Shown: in pieces, positions 16,692 to 25,078 of the stretch
Layout: each line of letters starts with the position of its first letter
Position numbering within the stretch: position 1 is the stretch's first letter
Assembly: GCA_021648845.1 (NCBI GenBank)
Contig: JAKJHY010000014.1
Coordinates: 1-64,000, forward strand
DNA: 64,000 nt
Reading direction: 5' to 3'
Source: Mycobacterium sp. MBM
GTDB lineage: Bacteria; Actinomycetota; Actinomycetes; Mycobacteriales; Mycobacteriaceae
Made by a program: the position numbers and the translations under genes
The notes under the pieces: model-generated
Database searches by the model: none
What the model was told of the DNA's origin: nothing
What the model saw: the letters and a program-made list of their open reading frames with translations, nothing else

Positions 16692-18026
16692 ATGACAACG
16701 GTACCCGCAATTCTGCCGATGCTGTATGCGGCACTGCCCCCCGAGGTCAACACCGGCCGCCTGATGGCGGGCGCAGGTGCCGCGCCGATGTACCAGGCTG
16801 CGGCCGCGTGGGAAATGCTGGCTATCTCCATGGAGACCCAGGCAGAAGAGTTGTCGGCGAGCCTGGCCTCGCTGGCCGGATCGTGGCAGGGCGGGGCCAG
16901 CGAGCGCGCGGTGCAGGCGACCATGCCGATGGTGGTGTGGCTACGGACCAGCGCGTTGCAGGCGCAGAAGCGGGCGATGCAGGCCATCGCGCAGGCAAAC
17001 TCTTACTTGCTGGCGATGGCGGTCACCCCACCGCTGGTCGAGATCGAGATGAACCACGTCACCCATGCGGTGCTGGAGGCGACGAACTTCCTTGGGGTGA
17101 ACGCGGTCCCGATCGGGATCAACGAATTCGACTACTTCGTCCGAATGTGGACGCAGGCCGCGGGCGCGATGCACGGATATCAGGCGGAAACCGCGGCGAA
17201 TACAGTGTTCGAGCCGATCCCACCGTTGAAGCCCATCGTGATGCCCGGCGTCGGCGAGGCCGCGTTGGGTGCGGCGACAGGGCGGTTGGCGGCCTCGCTG
17301 CCCGGTTCTGCGCTGCGCGAGACCGCGTTCGCGCATGTCAGCGCGCAGGCCACCGTGGAGTCCGCCGGTCTGCACGCGGGCCGCGCCGCCGCGCAGGCCA
17401 ACCAGGCGTCGGTGGCGGCGCAAAGCCAGACGCGTAAGGCGGAGAACACCGCGCAGCAGGCCCAGGGCGAGCCCGAACAGCTGATGAACGGTGTGCAGCA
17501 GGGCGCTCAGATGGGGATGCAGCTGGGGTCGCAGCTGGGATCCATGGCAATGCAGGCACCGCAGCAGATGATGCAGTCCGTCACGCAGCCCATCCAACAG
17601 CTGACCGCGCCGCTGCAGCAGGTCAGTTCGATGTTCGGCCAGATGGGCAATCACGGCGCCCAGTTCGGGCTGATGGGGGCCAGCCCGTTCTCGAATCACC
17701 CGTTGGCCGGCGGGACCGGCCCGGCCGCGGGTGCCGGCCTGGTGCGGGCGGCGTCGCTGCCCGGTGCGGGCGGCACCTTGGCCAGCACACCCCTGATGAA
17801 CAGCCTGGTGGCCCAGCCGTCGGCGACCGTCGGTGCACCCACCGGTGCGGCGGCCGGCGGAGCGGGCGCGGGCCTGGCGCCGGTCGGGGCCGGCGGCGGT
17901 GGTGGCGGACCGATGGGCGCCGGCGGAAATGCGGGCAAGCGCGGTGGCAACAGGCAGAGCCTCGCGGCGCCGTCTCAGCTCGCCCACGATTTGGGCGAGG
18001 ACGAAGAAGATGACGATGACTGGTGA
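16692..18026 (+). CDS. ppe68: ESX-1-associated PPE protein (PPE68-like)
   Basis: 444 residues, longer than M. tuberculosis PPE68 (368). The N-terminal ~180 residues are the PPE domain (YAALPPEVNTGRLMAGAGAA and the W-x-G turn SWQGGAS). A Met/Gln-rich and then Gly/Ala-rich low-complexity segment follows (~250-420), ending in a strongly acidic tail (GEDEEDDDDW). It is expected to dimerise with PE35, be guided by EspG1 and sit in or pass the cell envelope. The acidic tail is notable and may contact the machinery (inference). Confidence 0.92.
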   Translation: MTTVPAILPMLYAALPPEVNTGRLMAGAGAAPMYQAAAAWEMLAISMETQAEELSASLASLAGSWQGGASERAVQATMPMVVWLRTSALQAQKRAMQAIAQANSYLLAMAVTPPLVEIEMNHVTHAVLEATNFLGVNAVPIGINEFDYFVRMWTQAAGAMHGYQAETAANTVFEPIPPLKPIVMPGVGEAALGAATGRLAASLPGSALRETAFAHVSAQATVESAGLHAGRAAAQANQASVAAQSQTRKAENTAQQAQGEPEQLMNGVQQGAQMGMQLGSQLGSMAMQAPQQMMQSVTQPIQQLTAPLQQVSSMFGQMGNHGAQFGLMGASPFSNHPLAGGTGPAAGAGLVRAASLPGAGGTLASTPLMNSLVAQPSATVGAPTGAAAGGAGAGLAPVGAGGGGGGPMGAGGNAGKRGGNRQSLAAPSQLAHDLGEDEEDDDDW

Positions 18027-18117
18027 ATCGTCAAGTGACACAGAACTTCCCGGCCGAGGGGGCTGGAAGACTCGCCACCCGTGGTGAGGACACAGGAAAA
18101 CAGAAAGAGTACCGAGC

Positions 18118-18420
18118 ATGGCACAGATGAATACAGATGCCGCTGTCCTCGCCAAGGAGGCAGCCAACTTCGAGAGCATCTCCGGCGAGCTGAAGGGCGT
18201 GATCGCTCAGGTCGAGTCCACCGGCGGCGCACTCGCTGCGCAGATGGTGGGCCAGGCCGGCACCGCGGCTCAGGCCGCACTGATGCGTTTCCACGAGGCG
18301 GCCGCGCGGCAGGTCCAGGAGCTCAACGACATCACCTCGAACATCCAGACCGCCGGCATGCAGTACACCACCGCCGACGATGACCAGGCCGCGAACCTGA
18401 CATCGGCGATGAACCTCTGA
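18118..18420 (+). CDS. esxB: ESX-1 substrate EsxB (CFP-10)
   Basis: A 100-residue WXG100 protein and partner of EsxA. The C-terminus carries YTTAD (YxxxD secretion motif). Leu94 and Met98 are kept at positions shown in M. tuberculosis EsxB to bind EccCb1, while the final Phe100 is replaced by Leu. The turn that is normally Trp-X-Gly reads Met43-Val-Gly, so the Trp is missing. The heterodimer is secreted through EccB-E. It is 29 nt from esxA and translated with it. Confidence 0.96.
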   Translation: MAQMNTDAAVLAKEAANFESISGELKGVIAQVESTGGALAAQMVGQAGTAAQAALMRFHEAAARQVQELNDITSNIQTAGMQYTTADDDQAANLTSAMNL

Positions 18421-18449
18421 CCTCGACAACTTTCACAAGGAGCTGACAC

Positions 18450-18737
18450 ATGACCAATCAGGTTTGGGAATTCGGTGGGATCGAAGGCGCCGCAGGTGAG
18501 ATCACCGGCGCAGTGGGTGTGACCCAGGGACTGCTCGACGAGGGCAAGGCCTCGCTGGCGTCGTTGGCCTCGGTGTGGGGCGGCTCCGGTTCGGAGTCCT
18601 ACCAGGCCGTGCAGATGCGTTGGGACAGCACGTCGGCCGAGCTGAACGCCGCGCTGCAGAACCTCGCGCACACGATCCGCGAAGCGGGATCGTCCATGCT
18701 CCAAACCGAGCAGGGCGTCACCGGGATGTTCGCCTAG
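18450..18737 (+). CDS. esxA: ESX-1 substrate EsxA (ESAT-6)
   Basis: 95 residues, the canonical length. Trp43-Gly-Gly forms the helix-turn-helix hinge (SVWGGSGS) and the C-terminus VTGMFA is identical to M. tuberculosis EsxA. It pairs with EsxB and is the membrane-active ESX-1 effector in pathogens; in fast growers ESX-1 is linked to distributive conjugal transfer in M. smegmatis. An AAGGAGCT SD lies at the right distance. A strong hairpin follows the stop codon. Confidence 0.97.
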   Translation: MTNQVWEFGGIEGAAGEITGAVGVTQGLLDEGKASLASLASVWGGSGSESYQAVQMRWDSTSAELNAALQNLAHTIREAGSSMLQTEQGVTGMFA

Positions 18738-18751
18738 TACCACGCGACGTC

Positions 18752-18788
18752 GGGTGGGCGGACTAGCCTTGGGCATGTCCGTCCACCC
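18752..18788 (+). terminator. Strong hairpin after esxA
   Basis: A 12-bp stem (18752-18763 with 18777-18788, one G-U pair) and a 13-nt loop, starting 14 nt after the esxA stop. There is no clear U-run, so it may act as an attenuating or mRNA-stabilising structure rather than a full terminator. The loop also contains TAGCCT, a possible -10 for espI. Confidence 0.55.
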
Positions 18789-18824
18789 GCGCGTTTCTGG
18801 TCCGTATCAGCTTGAGAGGTAGCC

Positions 18825-20252
18825 ATGTCGGCCGACTATGACCGGCTCTTCCATTCCTCTGGTGCCGCCGACGCGGCCGACGAGGATGCCGCCGCGCACC
18901 GCGAAAACGCAGTGCCGCCCACGGGTGCCAACCCGATGCCGGTCAATACCTCCGGTTCGGGCGCGGGCGGTTCGGGTTACACCGGAGAGCACGCCGCCCC
19001 ACCCATGCCGATCGCGCCCACTCAGAGTTCGACGGCGCCGCCGCCGCGCCCGAGCGAGATCACCAGCCAGATCCCGGCGGCCACCTCGACCGGTCCGCAG
19101 CGGGTCCAGAACGGCATGCTGCGCACCCCGCAGGCCGGTCCCGCCGCCGGTGCCCGTTTCGAGCAGCAGTACGCCGCGCCCCCGGCGCAACAACCGCGCT
19201 CGGCCCCGGCCCCGGCTCCCAGCCAGCACTTCCACGAGGCCCCGGACACGGCGTGGCAGCCGTCGAGCGCGCCGGCAGCCAGCGGGCAACCCGCCCCCAC
19301 CTCGGCGGCCACGATCGGTAACCACCGGGCCATCGACGCCCTGTCACATGTCGGTGTGCGCACCGCGGTGAAGATGCCGTCGCAGCGTGGCTGGCGGCAT
19401 TGGCTTTACCTGATGACCCGGATCAACATGGGACCGTCCCCGGACGAGCTCTACGAGATGGACCTGCAGGCCCGGGTTCGGCGCAACGCCCGGGACTCCT
19501 ACCAGATCGGCGTGTTCGGCCTTAAGGGCGGCGTCGGCAAGACCGCCGTCACGGTGGCGCTCGGCTCGGCGCTGAGCCGGGTCCGCGGGGACCGGATCCT
19601 GGCCATCGACGCCGATCCGGACGGCGGCAACCTGGCCGATCGGGCCGGCAGGCAGTCCGCGGCCACGGTGTCGGACCTGTTGTCGGACAAGGAACTTTCC
19701 CGCTACAACGATATTCGCGCCTACACGAGCATGAACTCCGCGAACCTCGAGGTGCTGTCCTCCGAGGAGTACAGCGCCGCCCGCCGCGAGTTCAACGACG
19801 ACGACTGGAAAGCCGCAGTCGGGGTGGTGTCGCGGTACTACAACCTGGTGCTGGCCGACTGCGGCGCCGGGCTGTTCACACCGTCCTCGCGCGGGGTGCT
19901 GTCGACGGTATCGGGGATGGTCATCGTGGCCAGCGCCTCCATCGACGGGGCACGTCAGGCCGCGGTGACGATGGATTGGTTGCGCCAGAACGGATACCAG
20001 GATCTGCTGGGCCGCTCCTGCGTGGTGATCAACCATGTCACCCCCGGGAAGACCAATATCGACGTGGAGGATCTCGTCCAGCAGTTCGAGCGTCACGTGG
20101 CGCCCGGCCGCGTGGTGGTGTTGCCGTGGGACAAGCACATCGCCGCAGGTACCGAGATCCAGTTGGACCTGTTGGGTAAGACGTTCCAGCGCCGCATCCT
20201 GGAGCTGGCCGCGGCGTTGTCCGACGACTTCGACCGCCTCGAACGCCGTTGA
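18825..20252 (+). CDS. espI: ESX-1-associated MinD-like ATPase EspI
   Basis: 475 residues. A long Pro/Ala/Gln-rich disordered N-terminus (~1-170) is followed by the MinD/ParA domain: linker GPSPDELYEMDLQARVRRNA, deviant Walker A (LKGGVGKTA), and AIDADPDGGNLADRAG. EspI in M. tuberculosis is shorter of domain variation but has the same position between esxA and eccD1, and has been linked to down-regulating ESX-1 when ATP is low. Its stop overlaps the TTG start of eccD1. A paralogue lies at 6092-7312. Confidence 0.93.
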   Translation: MSADYDRLFHSSGAADAADEDAAAHRENAVPPTGANPMPVNTSGSGAGGSGYTGEHAAPPMPIAPTQSSTAPPPRPSEITSQIPAATSTGPQRVQNGMLRTPQAGPAAGARFEQQYAAPPAQQPRSAPAPAPSQHFHEAPDTAWQPSSAPAASGQPAPTSAATIGNHRAIDALSHVGVRTAVKMPSQRGWRHWLYLMTRINMGPSPDELYEMDLQARVRRNARDSYQIGVFGLKGGVGKTAVTVALGSALSRVRGDRILAIDADPDGGNLADRAGRQSAATVSDLLSDKELSRYNDIRAYTSMNSANLEVLSSEEYSAARREFNDDDWKAAVGVVSRYYNLVLADCGAGLFTPSSRGVLSTVSGMVIVASASIDGARQAAVTMDWLRQNGYQDLLGRSCVVINHVTPGKTNIDVEDLVQQFERHVAPGRVVVLPWDKHIAAGTEIQLDLLGKTFQRRILELAAALSDDFDRLERR

Positions 20253-21787
20253 CAGCCGCCGCGCCGACGCAGGGATCCTCGGGCCCCGCGACGGTTACCC
20301 CCGGCCGCCCGGCCACCACCCGCGTCACCATCCTGACCGGCCGTCGAATGACCGATCTGGTGCTACCGGCGGCTGCGCCCATCGAAACCTATATCGACGA
20401 GACCGTAGCCGTCCTCTCCGAGTTGCTCGACGATGCGCCGGCAGATGTGTTGGCGGGCTTCGACTTCAAGGCGCAAGGGGTATGGGCGTTCGCCCGTCCG
20501 GGCGCACCGCCGCTGAAGGCGAGCGAATCCCTCGACGACGCGGGCGTGGTGGACGGTGCGCTGCTGACCCTGGTGTCGGTCAGCCGCACCGAGCGCTACC
20601 GCCCGCTGGTCGAGGATGTCATCGACGCGATCGCCGTCCTCGACGAGTCCCCGGAATTCGACCGCAACGCGCTGAACAGGTTCGTCGGGCTGGCAATCCC
20701 GACGGTCTCGACCCTCGGCACGCTCACCGCCATCGTGGCCTGGGCCCAATCCGGTCGATCCTGGTGGTGGGCGGTCGCGCTCGCAGTCTTGGGTCTGGGA
20801 CTGCTGGCCGCCGCGATGCTCACGCAGAACCGCTACCAGAACATCGACCTCGCCGAGAGCCTGACGCTCGCGGCGCTCCCGCCGCTGGCCGCGGCCGCAG
20901 CCCTGGCGGTGCCACTGCCACGGGAGGCAGAGGGGATGGGCGCCCCGCAGGTCGCCGCGGCGGCCGCCCTGACACTGCTGTTCACCTTGTCCACCAGGGG
21001 TGGGCCACGCAAACGGGCCAATGTGGCGTCGTTCTTCGCGGTGCTCATGATCGCCATCACCGCAGGCGCCGTCGCCTACGGCTACGGCGCCCAGGAGTGG
21101 GTACCGGCCGGAGCCATCGCCTTCGGTCTGATCGTGGTGACCAACGCCGCCAAGCTCACGGTCGCTGTCGCGCGCATCGCGCTGCCCCCGATACCGGCTC
21201 CGGGCGAAGCGGTCACCAACGACGAACTGCTGGATCCGATATCGCGGCCCGATATCGCCGATGAGGAATCCCCGACGTGGCAGGCAATCATTGCGTCGGT
21301 GCCGGATTCGGCGGCCCGGCTCACCGAGCGCAGCCAGCTGTCCAAGCAGTTGCTGATCGGCTTCCTGACCGCCGGTGCGGTGGTGCTGGCCACCGGTGCC
21401 GTCGCCGTGGTGGTGCAGGGGCACTTCTTCGTGCACAGCATGATCGTGGCCGCGCTGGTCACGGTCATCTGCGGCTTCCGGTCCCGGCTGTATGCCGAAA
21501 GATGGTGTGCGTGGGCGCTGATGGCGGTGTCGATCGCCGTGCCGACCGGGGTGGCCGTGCGGTTGTGCCAGTGGTATCCGGACCGGGCGTGGTTGGTGCT
21601 GGCGCTCTACCTGCTGATCGCCGTCGTCGCATTGATCACCGTCGCGGCCACCGATAACGTCAACCGGCTCTCGCCGGTCACCAAGCGAATCTTCGAACTG
21701 CTCGACGGTGCATCGATCGCCGCGGTGATCCCACTGTTGTTGTGGATCGCCGGCGTCTACGACATGCTGCGCAATCTGCGTTTCTAG
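20249..21787 (+). CDS. eccD1: ESX-1 membrane channel protein EccD1
   Basis: 512 residues. An N-terminal ubiquitin-like (YukD) domain (~20-115; TRVTILTGRRMTDLVLPAAA) is followed by about eleven membrane spans between ~140 and the C-terminus. EccD dimers form the large membrane barrel in the T7SS hexamer. The only start compatible with the espI overlap is TTG at 20249 (TTGA overlap), which is a rare start codon. The gene converges with espL, overlapping it by 4 nt. Confidence 0.94.
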   Translation: MTAAAPTQGSSGPATVTPGRPATTRVTILTGRRMTDLVLPAAAPIETYIDETVAVLSELLDDAPADVLAGFDFKAQGVWAFARPGAPPLKASESLDDAGVVDGALLTLVSVSRTERYRPLVEDVIDAIAVLDESPEFDRNALNRFVGLAIPTVSTLGTLTAIVAWAQSGRSWWWAVALAVLGLGLLAAAMLTQNRYQNIDLAESLTLAALPPLAAAAALAVPLPREAEGMGAPQVAAAAALTLLFTLSTRGGPRKRANVASFFAVLMIAITAGAVAYGYGAQEWVPAGAIAFGLIVVTNAAKLTVAVARIALPPIPAPGEAVTNDELLDPISRPDIADEESPTWQAIIASVPDSAARLTERSQLSKQLLIGFLTAGAVVLATGAVAVVVQGHFFVHSMIVAALVTVICGFRSRLYAERWCAWALMAVSIAVPTGVAVRLCQWYPDRAWLVLALYLLIAVVALITVAATDNVNRLSPVTKRIFELLDGASIAAVIPLLLWIAGVYDMLRNLRF

Positions 21788-22122
21788 GGCGACATTCGGG
21801 TGATCTCGGCGACCGCCTCGTTGAGCCGGTCTTGGTCGGCGGCGATCGATTCCGAGGCCTCGGCGGTGGCGTTTTGCAGCGCCTCGTTCAGTCGTTGCTC
21901 CACCGCGCCGGCGCCCAGGCGCAACGTGCCGTCGGCGATGAACACGTCGACCAAGTGGTGGTGCCCGTTCAAGGTGACCTCGACGGTCTCGGATTCGTCT
22001 GCCGCGGTGAATGATTCGGTGGCCATCTTGTGCAGCTGTTGGTCCATCAGCTCCTGAAGGCGGCCGGCCTGGCGCAAAACCGCGGCGACCTCCGGATGCA
22101 TCTCCATGCCGTCGCTGCTCAC
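21784..22122 (-). CDS. espL: ESX-1 accessory protein EspL (YbaB/EbfC-like)
   Basis: 112 residues, matching M. tuberculosis EspL: the core DESETVEVTLNGHHHLVDVF is nearly the same as ATDEAETVEVTINGH in that protein, and it has the YbaB/EbfC-like fold. EspL is reported to stabilise EspE/EspF and EspH in M. marinum. Its start overlaps the espB stop by 4 nt, so it ends the espB-espL pair of a mycP1-eccE1-espB-espL operon read on the minus strand. Confidence 0.92.
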   Translation of the reverse strand: MSSDGMEMHPEVAAVLRQAGRLQELMDQQLHKMATESFTAADESETVEVTLNGHHHLVDVFIADGTLRLGAGAVEQRLNEALQNATAEASESIAADQDRLNEAVAEITRMSP

Positions 22123-23678
22123 TTGGGCTCCTTGTCCTGCACGTCCCTGCGCCGGCGATTACCGATCACCGGCTCGCTGTGGGGGCGGTCTTCGACGTAC
22201 AGTTCCTCGTCTGGGGCCAACCGAGGGTCGCGTCGTTTCTCCTTGCCCTGCATGCCGCCGCCATGGCCCATCCCGCCCATGCCGCCACCCACCGCGCCCG
22301 TTCCGGCGCCCATCGCCGATGCCGGGATCGCGCCGGACCCGCCGCCGCGAGCACCCCCGCCGGGGCCGGGTGCGACCGTCTCGGCACCGACATTGGGCTG
22401 CAACGGTAGGGAAGGCGCCCCACCGCCACCCGCGCCGGATCCGCCGCCCGCGCCGCCGCCGGCTCCGGCGGGCGAGATCCCGGGATCGTCAAGACCCGGT
22501 TCGGGTAGGTCGGCGTCCGGTGCGCCGCCACCCTCGGGCAGGCCGCCACCCGGGAGCCCGCCCGGCAGACCGCCCCCACCGGCGGGTTTGCCGGCGCCGG
22601 AGGGGGATCCACCGGAAGGGGAACCGGCGCCCGACGGGGTGCCGCCCGGGGTGGGCGCCCCGGTGGGCTGACCGGTCTGCGCGGAGGCGGGTGCCACCCG
22701 GGGCTGCTGGGCGGACGCCGTCGGCCCGCCACTGCCCGCACCACCACCACCGCCACCGGTGGCAGTGCCGCCACCAGCGGGATTCGGCTGATCCGTGGAC
22801 GTCGTCTTCTTGTTCTTGCCCTTGTCCCAGCCGGTCTGCAGCGCCTTGCGGATGGGTGGGGTCGGCGGTGTGACCGGGGTGACCACCGACGCCGCGGCGT
22901 ATTCGGCGAGCACTTCCTCGGAGCGGGTCTGCAACTTCTGGTACTCCGCGAGCAGCGCAGACATCCGGGCGGCGTCGGTCGTCGTCTGCAGCTGTGTCGT
23001 GATCGCCTGAACCTCGGCGACGGTGGGATGCGACATGACCGCCCGCCGGTGCACACGGGCGAGTTCCTTTGCATGATCCGACATCTCGACCGCGGCGCGG
23101 GCCATCTCGTGCAGCCAGTCGCGGTGTCTCCGCAGGGCCGTACCGGCGACCTCGGCAGCGGAGCCGTCCCAATCGACCGCGTCGAGGTCGAAGTCCTCGG
23201 CGCGGTCGGCCAGCGTGGACGCATAGGCGGCCCAGTCGTCGGCAAAGTTGTCCAGTGTCGCGGCTTGGTCGGGTTGTGCGATCTGTTCTGCGGCCACCTC
23301 CACCGCGAGATAACCGGGTGGTGCCGGGCGCGCCGCGATCGGCATCTGCGGCGTGGGTATCGGTGTGTCCATCTTCGGCACCGGGACCTCCGCGACCTCA
23401 CCGACGGTGCCGTCGATCGCCTCGGCACCGGCCTGATCGGTCGCCTCATAGGTGGCCGCCGCGGCCTTCAACGCTCCCGACAGCAAGGTCACCTCCTGCT
23501 CGCCGGCCGTGATGAAGGACTTCATCCCCTCGCCCTCGGCGCTGATCTGACCGGCGGCGACGGTGGCGAGAGCCAGACCGCACGGCGCCTGCGGCTGTTC
23601 GGGCGTGGCGGGCAGGGGAACGTCCAGCGCGGCGGCCAAGCCGCGCAGATCGGTGGGATCGACGTGCAGCCCGGTCAC
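22119..23678 (-). CDS. espB: ESX-1 secreted substrate EspB
   Basis: 519 residues from a GTG overlapping the eccE1 stop. The N-terminal ~270 residues are the fused PE/PPE-like helical domain (WDGSAAEVAG gives the W-x-G turn; SEEVLAEYAAASVVTPVTPP is the EspB-type end). The Gly/Pro-rich C-terminal half ends DEELYVEDRPHSEPVIGNRR, which matches the M. tuberculosis EspB tail. EspB is cleaved by MycP1 within the C-terminal region and forms heptamers outside the cell. The open frame runs far upstream inside eccE1, but only the GTG start agrees with the family. Confidence 0.93.
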   Translation of the reverse strand: MTGLHVDPTDLRGLAAALDVPLPATPEQPQAPCGLALATVAAGQISAEGEGMKSFITAGEQEVTLLSGALKAAAATYEATDQAGAEAIDGTVGEVAEVPVPKMDTPIPTPQMPIAARPAPPGYLAVEVAAEQIAQPDQAATLDNFADDWAAYASTLADRAEDFDLDAVDWDGSAAEVAGTALRRHRDWLHEMARAAVEMSDHAKELARVHRRAVMSHPTVAEVQAITTQLQTTTDAARMSALLAEYQKLQTRSEEVLAEYAAASVVTPVTPPTPPIRKALQTGWDKGKNKKTTSTDQPNPAGGGTATGGGGGGAGSGGPTASAQQPRVAPASAQTGQPTGAPTPGGTPSGAGSPSGGSPSGAGKPAGGGGLPGGLPGGGLPEGGGAPDADLPEPGLDDPGISPAGAGGGAGGGSGAGGGGAPSLPLQPNVGAETVAPGPGGGARGGGSGAIPASAMGAGTGAVGGGMGGMGHGGGMQGKEKRRDPRLAPDEELYVEDRPHSEPVIGNRRRRDVQDKEPK

Positions 23679-25078
23679 GACACCCCCTCCAATGCCATCT
23701 GGTACCGGCTCTCCTCCCGCGGGTTGATCAGCCGGATGGGCAGCTGACTGTGCCGCGGGGTTTCGATGAAGTTGCTGCGCAACACGACTCGACCGACCCC
23801 GGGGTGCGGTCCGAGATAGGTCGTCGAATTGGGCCACGTCACCTTGGCGACCTGACCGATCCGGCCGTTGACGAAACCGGCGAACTCCCGGAACTGCGGA
23901 CCCAGCGTCACCACCCCGCCGGCGGCCGCCGACCGGATCACGAACTGGGTGAACAGCCGGGCGTCGCCGAGGTTGATGCTCACGTCGACATCGTCGAACG
24001 GCAGGTACACCGGATACCGGTCCGCGGTTTCCCCGATGAGTACGCCGGCCGAACCGATCGGCAGCTCGTAATGGCGGTCCGAGACCGGGCTCTCCCCGAG
24101 TAGGGCAGCGCGCTGTCCACCGAAAAGGCACGAAAAGCCGCGTGGAGTCGTGGGATTGGCGAGCGTGGTCAGCAGCACTGTGGTGGTGGGTGGCCGGCCG
24201 GGACGGATCCGCACCCGGGTGATGGTGTGATCTGCGCGCGCCGACCACCACATATCGGGCCCGCCCGGGGCCACATAGGCGGCGGTGAACGTGCTGCGCC
24301 CCTTGATGGACGACCACGACTCGCGCTCGAAGCTGATCTCGGTGGCGCGGTCGAAACTGTCGAAACTGCGGCTGCACCGCGCGTCGACACCGTTGCCGGC
24401 CAGCTGGTCCGCGAGCCGGGTGGCCGAGGCGACGAGGTAGCGGGCCAGGCCGGACACCCCGGTGTCGCGGCGCTGCGCGGGCCGCCGCGTCACCTCCGGG
24501 TCGGCCCGCAACACGATCCAGGTGCGTCGGTTCGCCGGGGCCGGGTAGGGGCCGACAACCTGGTCGTAGAGCGCGACCAAGCCGGCCGGTGCGGTCTTGC
24601 CGACCCGATAGCCCGCCGACACCACATCGGCCTCGAGCTCGGGGCAGTGCGCCCTGAGCAGGTGCTCGACCACCCGGGTGTCGACGACATCATCGGTGAA
24701 CGCCTCCCCGTCGACCAGCACGGTCGGGGTGAACGGCCGCGGGACGAGTTCGATCAGGGCGATCAGATAGTCGTTCTGCCACCGGACCGCGACGTGGTCG
24801 CCCGGCAGCACGGTGGCGCCCACGGCCGGTTCCGACGGCGGGTCGGGAGGCGTGGTGTGCCGCCGGCGCCAGGCGAACAGCGCCGCGATCCATCCGGTGA
24901 ACCGGCGGCCGCGCACGGTCAGCGTGGTCGCGATGGTGAGCAGCACGGCCAGCGTGATGCCGAGCCACAGCAGGTCCAGCGCCGCGAACAACGCCACCGA
25001 GGCGGGCACGAGGACCGCCGTCCAGAGCAGGTGGCCGGTGGTGAACCGAAACCCGAATTGGCCGAGGAACTCCTTCAT
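23675..25078 (-). CDS. eccE1: ESX-1 membrane protein EccE1
   Basis: 467 residues (M. tuberculosis 462). Two N-terminal membrane spans (LLWTAVLVPASVALFAALDL and LGITLAVLLTIATTLTV, ~15-55) precede a periplasmic/cytosolic domain. EccE sits at the rim of the core complex and stabilises it. The ATG at 25078 overlaps the mycP1 stop (ATGA), and its own stop overlaps espB. Confidence 0.93.
   Translation of the reverse strand: MKEFLGQFGFRFTTGHLLWTAVLVPASVALFAALDLLWLGITLAVLLTIATTLTVRGRRFTGWIAALFAWRRRHTTPPDPPSEPAVGATVLPGDHVAVRWQNDYLIALIELVPRPFTPTVLVDGEAFTDDVVDTRVVEHLLRAHCPELEADVVSAGYRVGKTAPAGLVALYDQVVGPYPAPANRRTWIVLRADPEVTRRPAQRRDTGVSGLARYLVASATRLADQLAGNGVDARCSRSFDSFDRATEISFERESWSSIKGRSTFTAAYVAPGGPDMWWSARADHTITRVRIRPGRPPTTTVLLTTLANPTTPRGFSCLFGGQRAALLGESPVSDRHYELPIGSAGVLIGETADRYPVYLPFDDVDVSINLGDARLFTQFVIRSAAAGGVVTLGPQFREFAGFVNGRIGQVAKVTWPNSTTYLGPHPGVGRVVLRSNFIETPRHSQLPIRLINPREESRYQMALEGVS

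Noticed and set aside
22119..24377. 752-aa version of EspB starting at 24377
   Set aside because: The extra N-terminus lies inside eccE1 and is Arg/His-rich; the GTG at 23678 gives the family start and a 4-nt overlap with eccE1.
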